Below are positions 7,204 to 15,781 of a DNA stretch of 47,182 nucleotides, piece by piece (within the stretch, counting starts at the first letter, position 1; every line of letters begins with the position of its first letter). The notes beneath the pieces are model-generated. The model worked only from the letters and a program-made list of their open reading frames with translations. It was not told the origin of the DNA and made no database searches. The translations under genes and the position numbers were made by a program. Origin of the DNA: an uncultured Eubacteriales bacterium (GTDB taxonomy: Bacteria > Bacillota > Clostridia > Oscillospirales > Acutalibacteraceae); contig CAKSNE010000016.1 in the NCBI GenBank assembly GCA_934476085.1, forward strand, positions 1-47,182. The letters are read 5' to 3'.

Positions 7204-9294
7204 TCAAACATTCTCCTTTTTAGCTTTAGGTAACATACCGATTGTTGTTTTACAAATAACCTTATCAAATAGTACAAATAATGCCGGTAATATGAATATT
7301 ACACAAACCATACTAATTAATGCACCTCTTGACATTAAGATACAAAGTGAACTAATCATATCAACATTTGAGTAAACCGCAACGCCGAATGTAGCAGCGA
7401 AAAATCCTAATGCACTAACTACGATTGAAGGAATAGAAGTTGAAAGAGCTATGATGATAGCTTCTTTTTTATCCTGTCCTCTTGAGCGTTCTCGTTTATA
7501 TCTTGTAGTCATCAAAATTGCGTAGTCAACCGTTGCACCAAGCTGAATTGTACTTATACAAATAGGGGCTATAAACGGTAGACTCGTTCCGAGCATTGAC
7601 GCTAAACCTAAGTTAATAAATATAGCAAGTTCGATTACTGCACAAAGAATAATCGGTAAAGTAATAGATTGTGTTACACAAAGTATAATTACGAATATTG
7701 CTACAATTGAAATAGCGTTTACAACTTTAAAGTCTTTATCGGTAATTTCGATAAGGTCTTTAGTACAAGGACCTTCACCGATAAGCATTGCTGATTTATC
7801 ATACTTTTTAATAACACTTTGTAATTCATCACATTGTTTGTTTACCTCGTCAGATGCGGTAGCATATTCAGAGTTAATAAGTATTAGTCGATAATCACCG
7901 CTGATAAATATATCTTTAATATCTTGTGGTATCATTTCTTCAGGAACTAAAGAACCGACAACCGATTCAAGTGATAAAGCATATTTAACACCATCGGTTT
8001 TTTCAATGTCTTTAATCATTGATTTAGTATCTTTTTGTGATAATTTAGAGTCAGCTAATACCATATGAGTAGCACCGACTTTAAACTTCTCGGAAAGTTT
8101 TGTATTAGCAATGATACAATCCATATCTTTAGGTAAAGATTCTGATAATTGATAGTAAACTTCGTTGTTTGTTTTTTGATAGAAATAATAAGCAGGAGCT
8201 ATAGCTACTAAAAAGATAATTACAAAGATAAAAGCTCTTTTAATAACGAAGTTAGACATTTTCTTCATATTTGGTATAAGTGATTTATGTTTTGTTTTTT
8301 CAATCGCTTTATCAAATACAAGAATTAAAGAAGGGAGAAGTGTTACACAACTTATAACACCTAAAATAACACCTTTAGCCATTACAATACCAAGGTCAAG
8401 ACCAAGTGTGTAGCTCATAAAGCAAAGTGCTAAAAATCCTGCAACGGTTGTAATTGAACTACCGATTACTGAAGAAATAGTAGCTTTGATTGCGTGAGCC
8501 ATTGCTCGTTTTTTATCGTTATCATATCTTACTTTTTGCTCTGAATAACTGTGCCACAGGAAGATGGAATAGTCCATTGTAACCGCTAACTGTAACACCG
8601 CCGCCAGTGCTTTGGTAATATATGAAATTTCACCAAAGAATACATTTGAACCTAAGTTAAGTACAATTGCTATACCGATACTTGCAAGGAATATAAATGG
8701 AATTAAATAAGAATCCATAAATACCATCATTACAATTGTTGAAAGTGCAACTGCAATTGCAACATATATAGGTTCTTCTTGTTCGCACAAATCTTTTAAG
8801 TCGGTAACAAGTGCCGACATACCCGAAACAAAGCATTGTTTTCCGCAGATTGAGCGAATATCTTTAATAGCTTCCATAGTTTCATCAGCTGATGTAGTGG
8901 TATCAAAGAAAATAGCTACCATTGTTGCATCATCAGAATTAAATGCTTGATAAATTTTATCCGGTAACATTTCTTTTGGAACACTGATATCCATTATATC
9001 GCTGTACCATAAAGCTGTTTCAACATGGTCAACTTTTTCAATTTTTTCTTTTACTTTAACAACATCTTTATCATCCATACCTTCAAAGATTACAAATGAG
9101 AAAGCACCTTTGCCAAAGTCATCAAGTAAAATGTTTTGACCTTTCATTGTTTCAATGTCGCTAGGCAAATAGTCAAGCATATCATAATTAATTCTTGTTC
9201 CCATTATTCCGAAAACAGACGGAATAAGAAGCAACAGAGAAATAATTATTATCGGAATACGCATTTTAACTATCGCTTTTGAGAATTTTATCAT
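7204..9294 (-). CDS. MMPL-family RND-type transporter
   Basis: A 696-residue membrane protein with the duplicated RND layout: one TM helix near residues 12-30, an extracytoplasmic loop, a five-helix block (about 175-330), then a second copy of helix, loop and helix block. The conserved region TMDYSIFLWHSYSEQK in the first half and TVDYAILMTTRYKRE in the second are MMPL/SSD-type intramembrane motifs; the Asp is the likely proton-relay residue. In Gram-positive bacteria such proteins export lipids or hydrophobic compounds; the substrate here is unknown. It overlaps or abuts the heptad-repeat partner gene downstream and follows a small unknown gene, forming a three-gene operon opposite a TetR regulator. 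Confidence 0.9.
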   Translation of the reverse strand: MIKFSKAIVKMRIPIIIISLLLLIPSVFGIMGTRINYDMLDYLPSDIETMKGQNILLDDFGKGAFSFVIFEGMDDKDVVKVKEKIEKVDHVETALWYSDIMDISVPKEMLPDKIYQAFNSDDATMVAIFFDTTTSADETMEAIKDIRSICGKQCFVSGMSALVTDLKDLCEQEEPIYVAIAVALSTIVMMVFMDSYLIPFIFLASIGIAIVLNLGSNVFFGEISYITKALAAVLQLAVTMDYSIFLWHSYSEQKVRYDNDKKRAMAHAIKATISSVIGSSITTVAGFLALCFMSYTLGLDLGIVMAKGVILGVISCVTLLPSLILVFDKAIEKTKHKSLIPNMKKMSNFVIKRAFIFVIIFLVAIAPAYYFYQKTNNEVYYQLSESLPKDMDCIIANTKLSEKFKVGATHMVLADSKLSQKDTKSMIKDIEKTDGVKYALSLESVVGSLVPEEMIPQDIKDIFISGDYRLILINSEYATASDEVNKQCDELQSVIKKYDKSAMLIGEGPCTKDLIEITDKDFKVVNAISIVAIFVIILCVTQSITLPIILCAVIELAIFINLGLASMLGTSLPFIAPICISTIQLGATVDYAILMTTRYKRERSRGQDKKEAIIIALSTSIPSIVVSALGFFAATFGVAVYSNVDMISSLCILMSRGALISMVCVIFILPALFVLFDKVICKTTIGMLPKAKKENV

Positions 9295-9326
9295 ATCCCT
9301 TTACTCTCCTTTAAAATAAATTTAAA

Positions 9327-9617
9327 TTAACTGTTACCACATAAATGAAAACTGTATCGTTTGCATTTAAGCGTTAAATCAATTGTTTTTTTGTCAGCGT
9401 GACCTTCAGCGGTGTAAGGTATAGACTGAACGAGTGTTACAAGATTACCTTTTATTACACAGTGTCCTTTGTTATCAATAGTTCCTTCAAAGGCATTGTG
9501 TTTACCTAAAATGTTTAAATATCCGGTTAAATTTCCGTCTTTATTAAAAACTTCAATTGTTCCGTTTTTTTGACCAAGCAATGTTTTTAATGCAACATTA
9601 TAAGTGTAATCCGCCAA
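9327..9617 (-). CDS. Small protein of unknown function, first gene of the RND operon
   Basis: I do not recognise this protein. It is 96 residues from a TTG start at 9617, which has AGGTGG 8 bases upstream. Two GTG codons at 9629 and 9626 could extend it to 100 residues but lie inside that ribosome-binding site. The sequence alternates short hydrophobic and polar stretches (NGTIEVFNKDGNLTGYLNIL, GHCVIKGNLVTLVQSI, IDLTLKCKRYSFHLCGNS), suggesting a small all-beta barrel, with no signal peptide or membrane segment. It sits 32 bp upstream of the transporter and is probably co-transcribed and regulated with it. Confidence 0.7.
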   Translation of the reverse strand: MADYTYNVALKTLLGQKNGTIEVFNKDGNLTGYLNILGKHNAFEGTIDNKGHCVIKGNLVTLVQSIPYTAEGHADKKTIDLTLKCKRYSFHLCGNS

Positions 9618-9649
9618 TTTTTTCACCACCTATTTAGGTTTCTAAAAAT

Positions 9650-9655
9650 ATTATA
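9650..9655 (-). promoter_or_regulatory. -10 element of the RND operon promoter
   Basis: A perfect TATAAT is read on the minus strand at 9655-9650, about 32 bp before the small gene's start. There is no good -35 at the normal distance; TTGACC lies 23 bp upstream, too far. The promoter therefore looks weak or regulated. Confidence 0.5.
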
Positions 9656-9678
9656 GTAGCAACTAAAAAATAATAAAT

Positions 9679-9780
9679 GGTCAAATTGTATACATTTGTG
9701 TAATAATAGGACAAAAAGCGGTCAAGTGTGTAACAAATTCATAAAAATAATTCTTGAAAAATTTAATGGACAACTGTATA
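9679..9780. promoter_or_regulatory. Three same-orientation copies of a GGWCAA-TGTRTA motif: possible TetR operators
   Basis: The divergent intergenic region holds GGTCAAATTGTATA (9679-9692), GGTCAAGTGTGTAA (9720-9733) and GGACAACTGTATA (9768-9780). The first copy contains the 8-bp palindrome TGTATACA. The third overlaps the -10 of the tetR promoter. The repetition is seen directly; that these are binding sites is a guess. Confidence 0.35.
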
Positions 9781-9782
9781 AT
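9754..9782 (+). promoter_or_regulatory. Promoter of the TetR-type regulator
   Basis: TTGAAA (9754-9759) and TATAAT (9777-9782) are separated by 17 bp. The ATG follows 26 bp after the -10, with AGGAGAG as ribosome-binding site. Confidence 0.8.
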
Positions 9783-9807
9783 GAATTTATCAGGAGAGTG
9801 AGAGTTT

Positions 9808-10386
9808 ATGAAACATGAAGTTACTTCCTTAAATACTAAAAAAACATTAGCTGCATCACTAAAAAAATTTATGAATAAAAAGCCTCTTTCAAAAATCACT
9901 GTAAGTGAAATTGTAGCCGATTGCAAAGTTAACAGAAAAACTTTTTATTATCATTTTGAAGATATCTATGCACTTTTAAAATGGATGCTTGAAGAAGAAG
10001 CAATTGAAGTTGTAAAAAACTTTGATTTAATTGTTGATTATGAAGAAGCTATGATTTTTGTTATTGATTATGTTAATGAAAATCAACATATTCTAAGCTG
10101 TGCTTATGATTCAATGGGTAGGGAAGAAATGAAACGATTCTTTTTTGCCGATTTAATCGGAGTTATGGAAAAGGTAATTGACGGTGCTGAAAAAGAATAT
10201 GATTGTAAGATGCAAGAAGATTATAAAAAGTTTGTTTGTAATTTTTATACCGAAGCTATTACAGGAATGTTAATTGATTGGCTAAAGGATAAGTCAGTCA
10301 GAGATAAGGAAAAAACAATTAATTATTTGTCTACTATTTTTCATTCTTCACTTGGAGATGTTATTAAAAACGCTCCAAAAGAATAA
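9808..10386 (+). CDS. TetR/AcrR-family transcriptional regulator
   Basis: A 192-residue protein. Residues about 10-55 form the TetR helix-turn-helix: LKKFMNKKPLSKITVSEIV followed by VNRKTFYYHFEDIYALLKWM, where the TFYYHF recognition-helix motif is diagnostic. The remaining helical part would bind ligand and dimerise. It is divergent from the RND-type operon with 190 bp between the starts, the usual arrangement for a TetR repressor controlling an exporter. The inducer is unknown. Confidence 0.9.
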   Translation: MKHEVTSLNTKKTLAASLKKFMNKKPLSKITVSEIVADCKVNRKTFYYHFEDIYALLKWMLEEEAIEVVKNFDLIVDYEEAMIFVIDYVNENQHILSCAYDSMGREEMKRFFFADLIGVMEKVIDGAEKEYDCKMQEDYKKFVCNFYTEAITGMLIDWLKDKSVRDKEKTINYLSTIFHSSLGDVIKNAPKE

Positions 10387-10395
10387 TACATATAT

Positions 10396-10422
10396 AAAGC
10401 CGCTTTATTTCAAGCGGCTTTT
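10396..10422 (+). terminator. Rho-independent terminator after the TetR gene
   Basis: A perfect 10-bp stem (AAAGCCGCTT with AAGCGGCTTT) around a 6-base loop ends in TTTT, 10 bp after the stop codon. Confidence 0.88.
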
Positions 10423-10456
10423 ATTGTTAATAAACTTTAAATTTTAAAATTAATAA

Positions 10457-10485
10457 TTGCGTTTTTATAATGATTATGGTATAAT
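10457..10485 (+). promoter_or_regulatory. Promoter of the ruvCAB operon
   Basis: TTGCGT (10457-10462) and TATAAT (10480-10485) lie 17 bp apart, about 50 bp upstream of the ruvC start. No terminator is evident between here and 23256, so the whole plus-strand run may be partly read from this promoter. Confidence 0.75.
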
Positions 10486-10534
10486 TATCAAATAATTATA
10501 AAATGGTATTAGTATGTAGATTTTCGGAGTTTTT

Positions 10535-11035
10535 ATGATAATTTTAGGTATTGATCCGGGCTATGCAATAGTTGGTTACGGAGTAATTGAGTATAAAGCA
10601 AATAAATTTAATGTAATTAATTACGGCGCTATTACAACATCTAAAGATGATAACTTAAATGACCGTCTTTTACAGATATATAATCAGCTTGTAACTATTA
10701 TTGATACTTATAAACCTGAATGTTTATCAATCGAAAAATTATTTTTTAATACTAATGCTACTACCGCAATCGGCGTTGCTGAAGCTAGGGGTGTTTGTAT
10801 TTTAGCTGCAAAACAAAGAAACATGACTGTTTCCGAGTATACACCGTTACAGGTAAAGCAGGCGGTAACAGGCTATGGTAAGGCTATTAAACAACAGGTT
10901 CAGGAAATGACAAGAATGCTTTTAAATTTGCGTTCGGTTCCAAAACCTGATGATACCGCCGATGCATTGGCACTTGCAATTTGTCACGCTCATTCAGCCG
11001 GTTCATTAGCGGAAAAATTAAAGAATATAAAGTAA
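10535..11035 (+). CDS. ruvC: Holliday junction endonuclease RuvC
   Basis: RuvC cuts Holliday junctions as a dimer in the RuvABC resolvasome. The 166-residue length is normal. The four catalytic acids are present: Asp7 (LGIDPGY), Glu67 (LSIEKLFF), and Asp140/Asp143 in KPDDTADALA. The order ruvC-ruvA-ruvB, with 20-bp and 15-bp gaps, indicates one operon. Confidence 0.97.
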   Translation: MIILGIDPGYAIVGYGVIEYKANKFNVINYGAITTSKDDNLNDRLLQIYNQLVTIIDTYKPECLSIEKLFFNTNATTAIGVAEARGVCILAAKQRNMTVSEYTPLQVKQAVTGYGKAIKQQVQEMTRMLLNLRSVPKPDDTADALALAICHAHSAGSLAEKLKNIK

Positions 11036-11055
11036 TTTTAACGGAGTAATATTAT

Positions 11056-11649
11056 ATGATTTATTCATTAAACGGAAAACTTACATATTCCGACCCGACA
11101 ACAGCCGTTGTTGAATGCGGCGGCGTCGGTTATGGTTGCAGAGTTACTTATAACACTTTGCAAAGACTTCCTGATATCGGTCAAAATGTTTTGTTATATA
11201 CTTATTTAAATGTAAGAGAAGATGCAGTTGATTTATTCGGTTTTTTTGAAAAAGAAGAGCTTGAGTGTTTTAAACTGCTTATTACTGTAAACGGTGTCGG
11301 ACCAAAAGCGGCAATTGCCATTTTGTCGGAATTATCGCCAAACTCGCTTAGAGTTGCAATTTCACAAAGCGATACTAAAACTATTACCAGAGCACAGGGT
11401 GTTGGACCTAAAATGGCTCAAAGGATTGTTTTAGAACTTAAAGACAAAGTCGGTGTAGCGATTTCGGATGAAGACGATAACGGTGTTTCGGTTTCTTCTG
11501 TCAGCTCATCTGATAGCAAAAATGAAGCTGTTTCTGCACTCGTTGCTCTTGGTTATTCACAATCTGAAGCACAAAAGGCAATTTCAAATTGTGATTTAAC
11601 AAAAGATACCGAACAGATTATTAAAGATGCTTTAAAATATTTATTTTAA
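11056..11649 (+). CDS. ruvA: Holliday junction branch migration protein RuvA
   Basis: RuvA binds the four-way junction and recruits RuvB. The 197 residues show the N-terminal OB-fold with CGGVGYGCRVT. The two helix-hairpin-helix motifs follow as VNGVGPKAAIAIL and AQGVGPKMAQRIVLELK. A Ser-rich linker leads to the C-terminal RuvB-contacting three-helix domain (about 150-197; VSALVALGYSQSEAQKAI). Confidence 0.97.
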   Translation: MIYSLNGKLTYSDPTTAVVECGGVGYGCRVTYNTLQRLPDIGQNVLLYTYLNVREDAVDLFGFFEKEELECFKLLITVNGVGPKAAIAILSELSPNSLRVAISQSDTKTITRAQGVGPKMAQRIVLELKDKVGVAISDEDDNGVSVSSVSSSDSKNEAVSALVALGYSQSEAQKAISNCDLTKDTEQIIKDALKYLF

Positions 11650-11664
11650 TTTAGAGGAAATATA

Positions 11665-12693
11665 ATGAATGATATGGATTTTGAAAATCGCATAGTTTCT
11701 ACTGAGTTTACTGAAAATTCAGATGCTGATATTGAAGTTTCACTTCGTCCTAAAACTCTTGATGAATATATCGGTCAAGATAAGGTTAAAGAAAACTTAT
11801 CAATATATATGAATGCATCTAAAAACAGGGGCGAGTCATTAGACCATGTTTTGCTTTATGGCCCACCGGGACTTGGTAAAACAACTCTTTCGGGAATTAT
11901 TGCGAATGAAATGGGAGTAAATCTTCGTGTTACTTCCGGTCCTGCAATTGAAAAGCAGGGAGATTTAGCGGCATTACTTACAAACTTACAGCCGGGTGAT
12001 GTTTTGTTTATTGATGAAATTCATCGTCTTTCACGTTCGGTTGAAGAAATTTTGTATCCTGCTATGGAAGATTACAGCCTTGATATTATTATAGGCAAAG
12101 GTCCGTCGGCAAGGTCTATAAGACTTGATTTGCCGAAATTTACGCTTATCGGTGCGACTACTCGTTCAGGTCAGCTTACCGCACCGCTTCGTGATAGATT
12201 TGGTATTTTACTTCGACTTGAACTTTACTCGCCTGAAGAATTATCAGAAATTGTGTTGCGTTCAGCAGGTATTTTAGGTGTTGATGTTACAAAAGACGGA
12301 GCACTTGAAATAGCTTCTCGCTCACGCGGTACACCGAGAATTGCAAACAGACTTTTAAAACGTGTTAGAGATGTTGCTGAAGTGCAATATGACGGTGTAA
12401 TTACTGAAGAAGTAGCAATTGATGCGTTAAATAGATTTGAGATTGATGAACTCGGTCTTGATGAATTTGACAGAAGATTGTTGAATACAATTATTACAAC
12501 TTATAATGGCGGTCCTGTCGGTCTTGAAACGCTGGCGGCTGCTTTAAATGAAGAAACTGTAACAATAGAAGATGTTTATGAGCCTTATCTAATGCAAATC
12601 GGCTTTTTATCAAGAACTGCCAGGGGCAGATGTGTAACTGATTTAGCTTATAAACACTTAGGACTTACAAAAAACGGACAGATAACATTTTAA
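11665..12693 (+). CDS. ruvB: Holliday junction branch migration ATPase RuvB
   Basis: The AAA+ motor of branch migration. Walker A is GPPGLGKTT at about residues 66-74, Walker B is LFIDEIHRL, sensor 1 is GATTRSG and the arginine finger lies in LRDRFGI. A C-terminal winged helix with GFLSRTARGR contacts DNA. The 342-residue length is typical, and an AGAGGAAAT site precedes the ATG. Confidence 0.98.
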   Translation: MNDMDFENRIVSTEFTENSDADIEVSLRPKTLDEYIGQDKVKENLSIYMNASKNRGESLDHVLLYGPPGLGKTTLSGIIANEMGVNLRVTSGPAIEKQGDLAALLTNLQPGDVLFIDEIHRLSRSVEEILYPAMEDYSLDIIIGKGPSARSIRLDLPKFTLIGATTRSGQLTAPLRDRFGILLRLELYSPEELSEIVLRSAGILGVDVTKDGALEIASRSRGTPRIANRLLKRVRDVAEVQYDGVITEEVAIDALNRFEIDELGLDEFDRRLLNTIITTYNGGPVGLETLAAALNEETVTIEDVYEPYLMQIGFLSRTARGRCVTDLAYKHLGLTKNGQITF

Positions 12694-12713
12694 CTTAAAA
12701 GGGGATTATTTTT

Positions 12714-14057
12714 ATGGGTAGATTATTCGGAACTGACGGTGCAAGAGGCGTTGCTAATGTTGAGCTTACAGCTGAGCTTGCTATGAAAATCGGCAGAGCG
12801 GCTGCTGAAGTGCTTTCAAAACATACTGATAAAAAGCCTGAAATTTTAATAGGTAAAGATACCAGAATTTCTTGCGATATGTTAGAAGCAGCTTTGGTTG
12901 CAGGTCTTTGTTCTTTCGGCGCAGATGCTGTAACAGTAGGTGTTGTACCAACTCCTTGTACTGCATTTTTAATAAAAGAATTAAATTGCAGTGCAGGTAT
13001 TATGATTTCAGCTTCACATAATCCATTTGAATATAACGGAATTAAACTTTTTGATAAAGACGGCTACAAACTTCCTGACAGTCTTGAAGAAGAAATAGAA
13101 GCTATTGTTCTTGACAGAAAAGATGAAGCAGAGCTTCCGAAAAATGAACATATCGGTTTTGTTCGTGATAGAAGAGATGCAGTTGATTTATACATAAATC
13201 ATTTAACTTCAACTATTGATGTTGATTTAAAAGGTTTAAAAGTTGCTTTTGACTGTGCAAACGGTGCTTCTTCTGTTACCGCTGAAAAAGTGTTTACTTC
13301 ACTTGGTGCAGATTGTTCATTTATGAGTAAAGAGCCTAATGGAATTAATATTAATGATAATTGCGGTTCAACTCATCTTGAAAATTTACAGAAATATGTT
13401 GTTGATAATAAATGTGATTTAGGTATTGCTTTCGATGGCGATGCTGACAGATGTTTGGCAGTTGATAACGAGGGTAATGTTGTTGATGGCGATATGATTA
13501 TTGCTATTTCAGCTTACGATTTAAAACAAAGAAATAAACTTACAAATAACACAGTTGTAATGACTGTTATGACTAATATCGGTTTCTTTAAATTTGCCGA
13601 AAAAGAAGGAATTGATGTTGTAGCAACTAAAGTAGGCGACCGTTATGTTCTTGAAGAAATGAGAGCAAAAGGTTATATTATCGGCGGTGAACAATCAGGA
13701 CATATTATCTACCTTGAACACGCTTCAACAGGCGACGGTCAATTGTCAGCTATTCAGTTACTTGCTACTATGAAAAGAACAGGTAAATCACTTAAAGAAC
13801 TAGCTTCAATTATGGAGCAGTTTCCACAAGTTTTAGTAAATATTAAGGTAACAAAAGAAATTAAAGATAAATATGCCGATGATGAAAATGTAATCAAAGC
13901 TATTAAAGCTGTTGAAGAACAACTCGGCGATAACGGCAGAGTTTTAGTTCGTGCATCAGGTACTGAGCCTTTAATCAGAGTTATGATTGAAGGTAAAAAC
14001 ACTGATGAAATTCAAAAACAGGCAGAATTTATTGCAGAAAAAATCAAAAATCTTTAA
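12714..14057 (+). CDS. glmM: Phosphoglucosamine mutase
   Basis: It interconverts glucosamine 6-phosphate and glucosamine 1-phosphate for UDP-GlcNAc and peptidoglycan synthesis. The phosphoserine loop is ISASHNPFEYNG with Ser101 as the phosphorylated residue. The Mg-binding loop is FDGDADR, and the phosphate-binding C-terminal motif is RASGTEPLIRVM. The length of 447 residues matches GlmM. It begins 21 bp after ruvB and shares its transcript. Confidence 0.97.
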   Translation: MGRLFGTDGARGVANVELTAELAMKIGRAAAEVLSKHTDKKPEILIGKDTRISCDMLEAALVAGLCSFGADAVTVGVVPTPCTAFLIKELNCSAGIMISASHNPFEYNGIKLFDKDGYKLPDSLEEEIEAIVLDRKDEAELPKNEHIGFVRDRRDAVDLYINHLTSTIDVDLKGLKVAFDCANGASSVTAEKVFTSLGADCSFMSKEPNGININDNCGSTHLENLQKYVVDNKCDLGIAFDGDADRCLAVDNEGNVVDGDMIIAISAYDLKQRNKLTNNTVVMTVMTNIGFFKFAEKEGIDVVATKVGDRYVLEEMRAKGYIIGGEQSGHIIYLEHASTGDGQLSAIQLLATMKRTGKSLKELASIMEQFPQVLVNIKVTKEIKDKYADDENVIKAIKAVEEQLGDNGRVLVRASGTEPLIRVMIEGKNTDEIQKQAEFIAEKIKNL

Positions 14058-14067
14058 GGAGTAAATT

Positions 14068-14931
14068 TTGAGATATTCAAAAGATTGGATTGATTATGAA
14101 TTGCTTGATTGTTCTTATGGAGAACGGTTAGAGCGTTGGGGCGATATTATTTTAATTCGTCCTGACCCGCAGGCAATTTTTAAAACAGAAAGAAAAGACC
14201 CACGCTGGAAAAATGCACATGCCAGATATTTGCGTAGTAAAAGCGGTGGCGGACATTGGGAAACTTATAAAAAAGTGCCTGATGTTTGGAGTATTAAGTA
14301 TAAAGATTTAACCTTTAATTTAAAACCAATGGGTTTTAAACATACAGGTCTTTTTCCGGAACAAGCGGTTAATTGGGATACAATGAGCGAGATTATTCGC
14401 TCATCTGATAAGCCGTTTAAAGTGTTAAATTTATTTGCTTATACCGGTGGTGCAACGCTCGCTTGCCTTAATGCAGGTGCAGAAGTTACCCATGTTGACG
14501 CTTCAAAAGGTATGGTGAATTGGGCAAAAGATAATGCAAAGGTGTCTGGCCTTGCCGATAGACCTGTAAGATGGCTTGTTGATGACTGTAAAAAGTTTGT
14601 CGAGCGTGAAATTCGCCGAGGAAAAAAGTATCACGGTATTATTATGGACCCACCTTCTTATGGCAGAGGACCGGGCGGCGAAGTTTGGAAAATTGAAGAT
14701 GAAATTTTTGATTTAGTTTCACTTTGCAATAAAATCTTGGAAGATGACGCTAAATTTTTCTTGATAAATTCTTATACTGCGGGACTTTCACCTGCTGTTA
14801 TGGAATATGTTTTAGGCGTTACGATTATGAAAAACCGCAAGGGCGAGATTAAGTTTGATGAAATAGGCTTACCTGTTACATCAACAGGTCATATTTTGCC
14901 TTGCGGCTCTAGTGCAATGGCTATTATGTAA
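14068..14931 (+). CDS. Class I SAM-dependent methyltransferase, rRNA methyltransferase-like
   Basis: A 287-residue protein starting at TTG (14068) behind AAGGAG. The SAM-binding motif I region is LNLFAYTGGATLACLNAGAE, followed by THVDASKGMV. Motif IV is IMDPPSYGRG, the DPP-type catalytic motif of RlmI/RlmK-like rRNA cytosine methyltransferases. It lacks the N-terminal PUA domain of RlmI, and its own N-terminal 100 residues look like a small beta domain. A 23S rRNA target is plausible but not shown by the sequence. Confidence 0.8.
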   Translation: MRYSKDWIDYELLDCSYGERLERWGDIILIRPDPQAIFKTERKDPRWKNAHARYLRSKSGGGHWETYKKVPDVWSIKYKDLTFNLKPMGFKHTGLFPEQAVNWDTMSEIIRSSDKPFKVLNLFAYTGGATLACLNAGAEVTHVDASKGMVNWAKDNAKVSGLADRPVRWLVDDCKKFVEREIRRGKKYHGIIMDPPSYGRGPGGEVWKIEDEIFDLVSLCNKILEDDAKFFLINSYTAGLSPAVMEYVLGVTIMKNRKGEIKFDEIGLPVTSTGHILPCGSSAMAIM

Positions 14932-14948
14932 TTTGAAAGGGTAAAAAA

Positions 14949-15779
14949 TTGAGTTTTATTGAAGTAAAAAATATTGTTTTTTCCTATGAAGAAGGTGATG
15001 AAATTTTAAAAGATTTCTCGCTTTCTATTGAAAAAGGCTCGTTTGTTGCTATTTTGGGGCATAACGGCTCGGGAAAATCAACTCTTGCAAAGCTTTTAAA
15101 CGGTCTTAATCTTCCTGATAGCGGTAAAGTTTTAATTGATGGTATTGATACTGCCGATGAAGAAAAAGCTATGGATATTCGTAATAAAGTCGGACTTGTT
15201 TTTCAAAATCCCGATAACCAAATTGTTGCGACAATTGTTGAAGAAGATGTGGCTTTTGGTCCTGAAAATTTAGGACTGGATAGAAAAGAGATAAGAAAAC
15301 GAGTTGATGAGTCTTTAGAAGCTGTTGGAATGCTGGAATATATGCGTCATGAGCCGCATAGACTTTCAGGCGGTCAAAAACAGCGTGTTGCGATTGCGGG
15401 TATTCTTGCGATGCAACCTGAATGTGTTGTATTTGATGAACCTACTGCAATGCTTGACCCTAGGGGCAGAAAAGATGTAATGAGTATTATAAAGAAATTA
15501 AATAAAGAAATGGGTAAAACCGTTGTCCTTATTACTCATTATATGGACGAGGCTACAAAAGCCGATAGGGTAGTTGTTATTGACAGCGGTAAAATTATTG
15601 CTGACGGCAAACCTAAAAAAGTTTTTAATGAAGTTGAGTTGCTTAAAAATGTAGGACTTGATGTTCCGCAACCAACTGAGCTTATATATAAATTAAAAAA
15701 AGCGGGAGTTGCATTTGACGATGGCATTATTCATGCCGATGAATGTGTTGAAGCAATATCCAAGGCTTTGGAGGATTAA
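14949..15779 (+). CDS. ecfA1: Energy-coupling factor transporter ATPase 1
   Basis: One of the two ATPases of the ECF vitamin and micronutrient import module. Walker A is GHNGSGKST (about residues 37-45), the Q-loop is VGLVFQNPDNQ, the ABC signature is LSGGQKQRVAIAG and Walker B is CVVFDEPTAMLD. The Q-loop sequence FQNPDNQ is typical of EcfA1. The start is TTG at 14949 with GAAAGGG upstream. It is followed 2 bp later by ecfA2. Confidence 0.93.
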   Translation: MSFIEVKNIVFSYEEGDEILKDFSLSIEKGSFVAILGHNGSGKSTLAKLLNGLNLPDSGKVLIDGIDTADEEKAMDIRNKVGLVFQNPDNQIVATIVEEDVAFGPENLGLDRKEIRKRVDESLEAVGMLEYMRHEPHRLSGGQKQRVAIAGILAMQPECVVFDEPTAMLDPRGRKDVMSIIKKLNKEMGKTVVLITHYMDEATKADRVVVIDSGKIIADGKPKKVFNEVELLKNVGLDVPQPTELIYKLKKAGVAFDDGIIHADECVEAISKALED

Positions 15780-15781
15780 TT

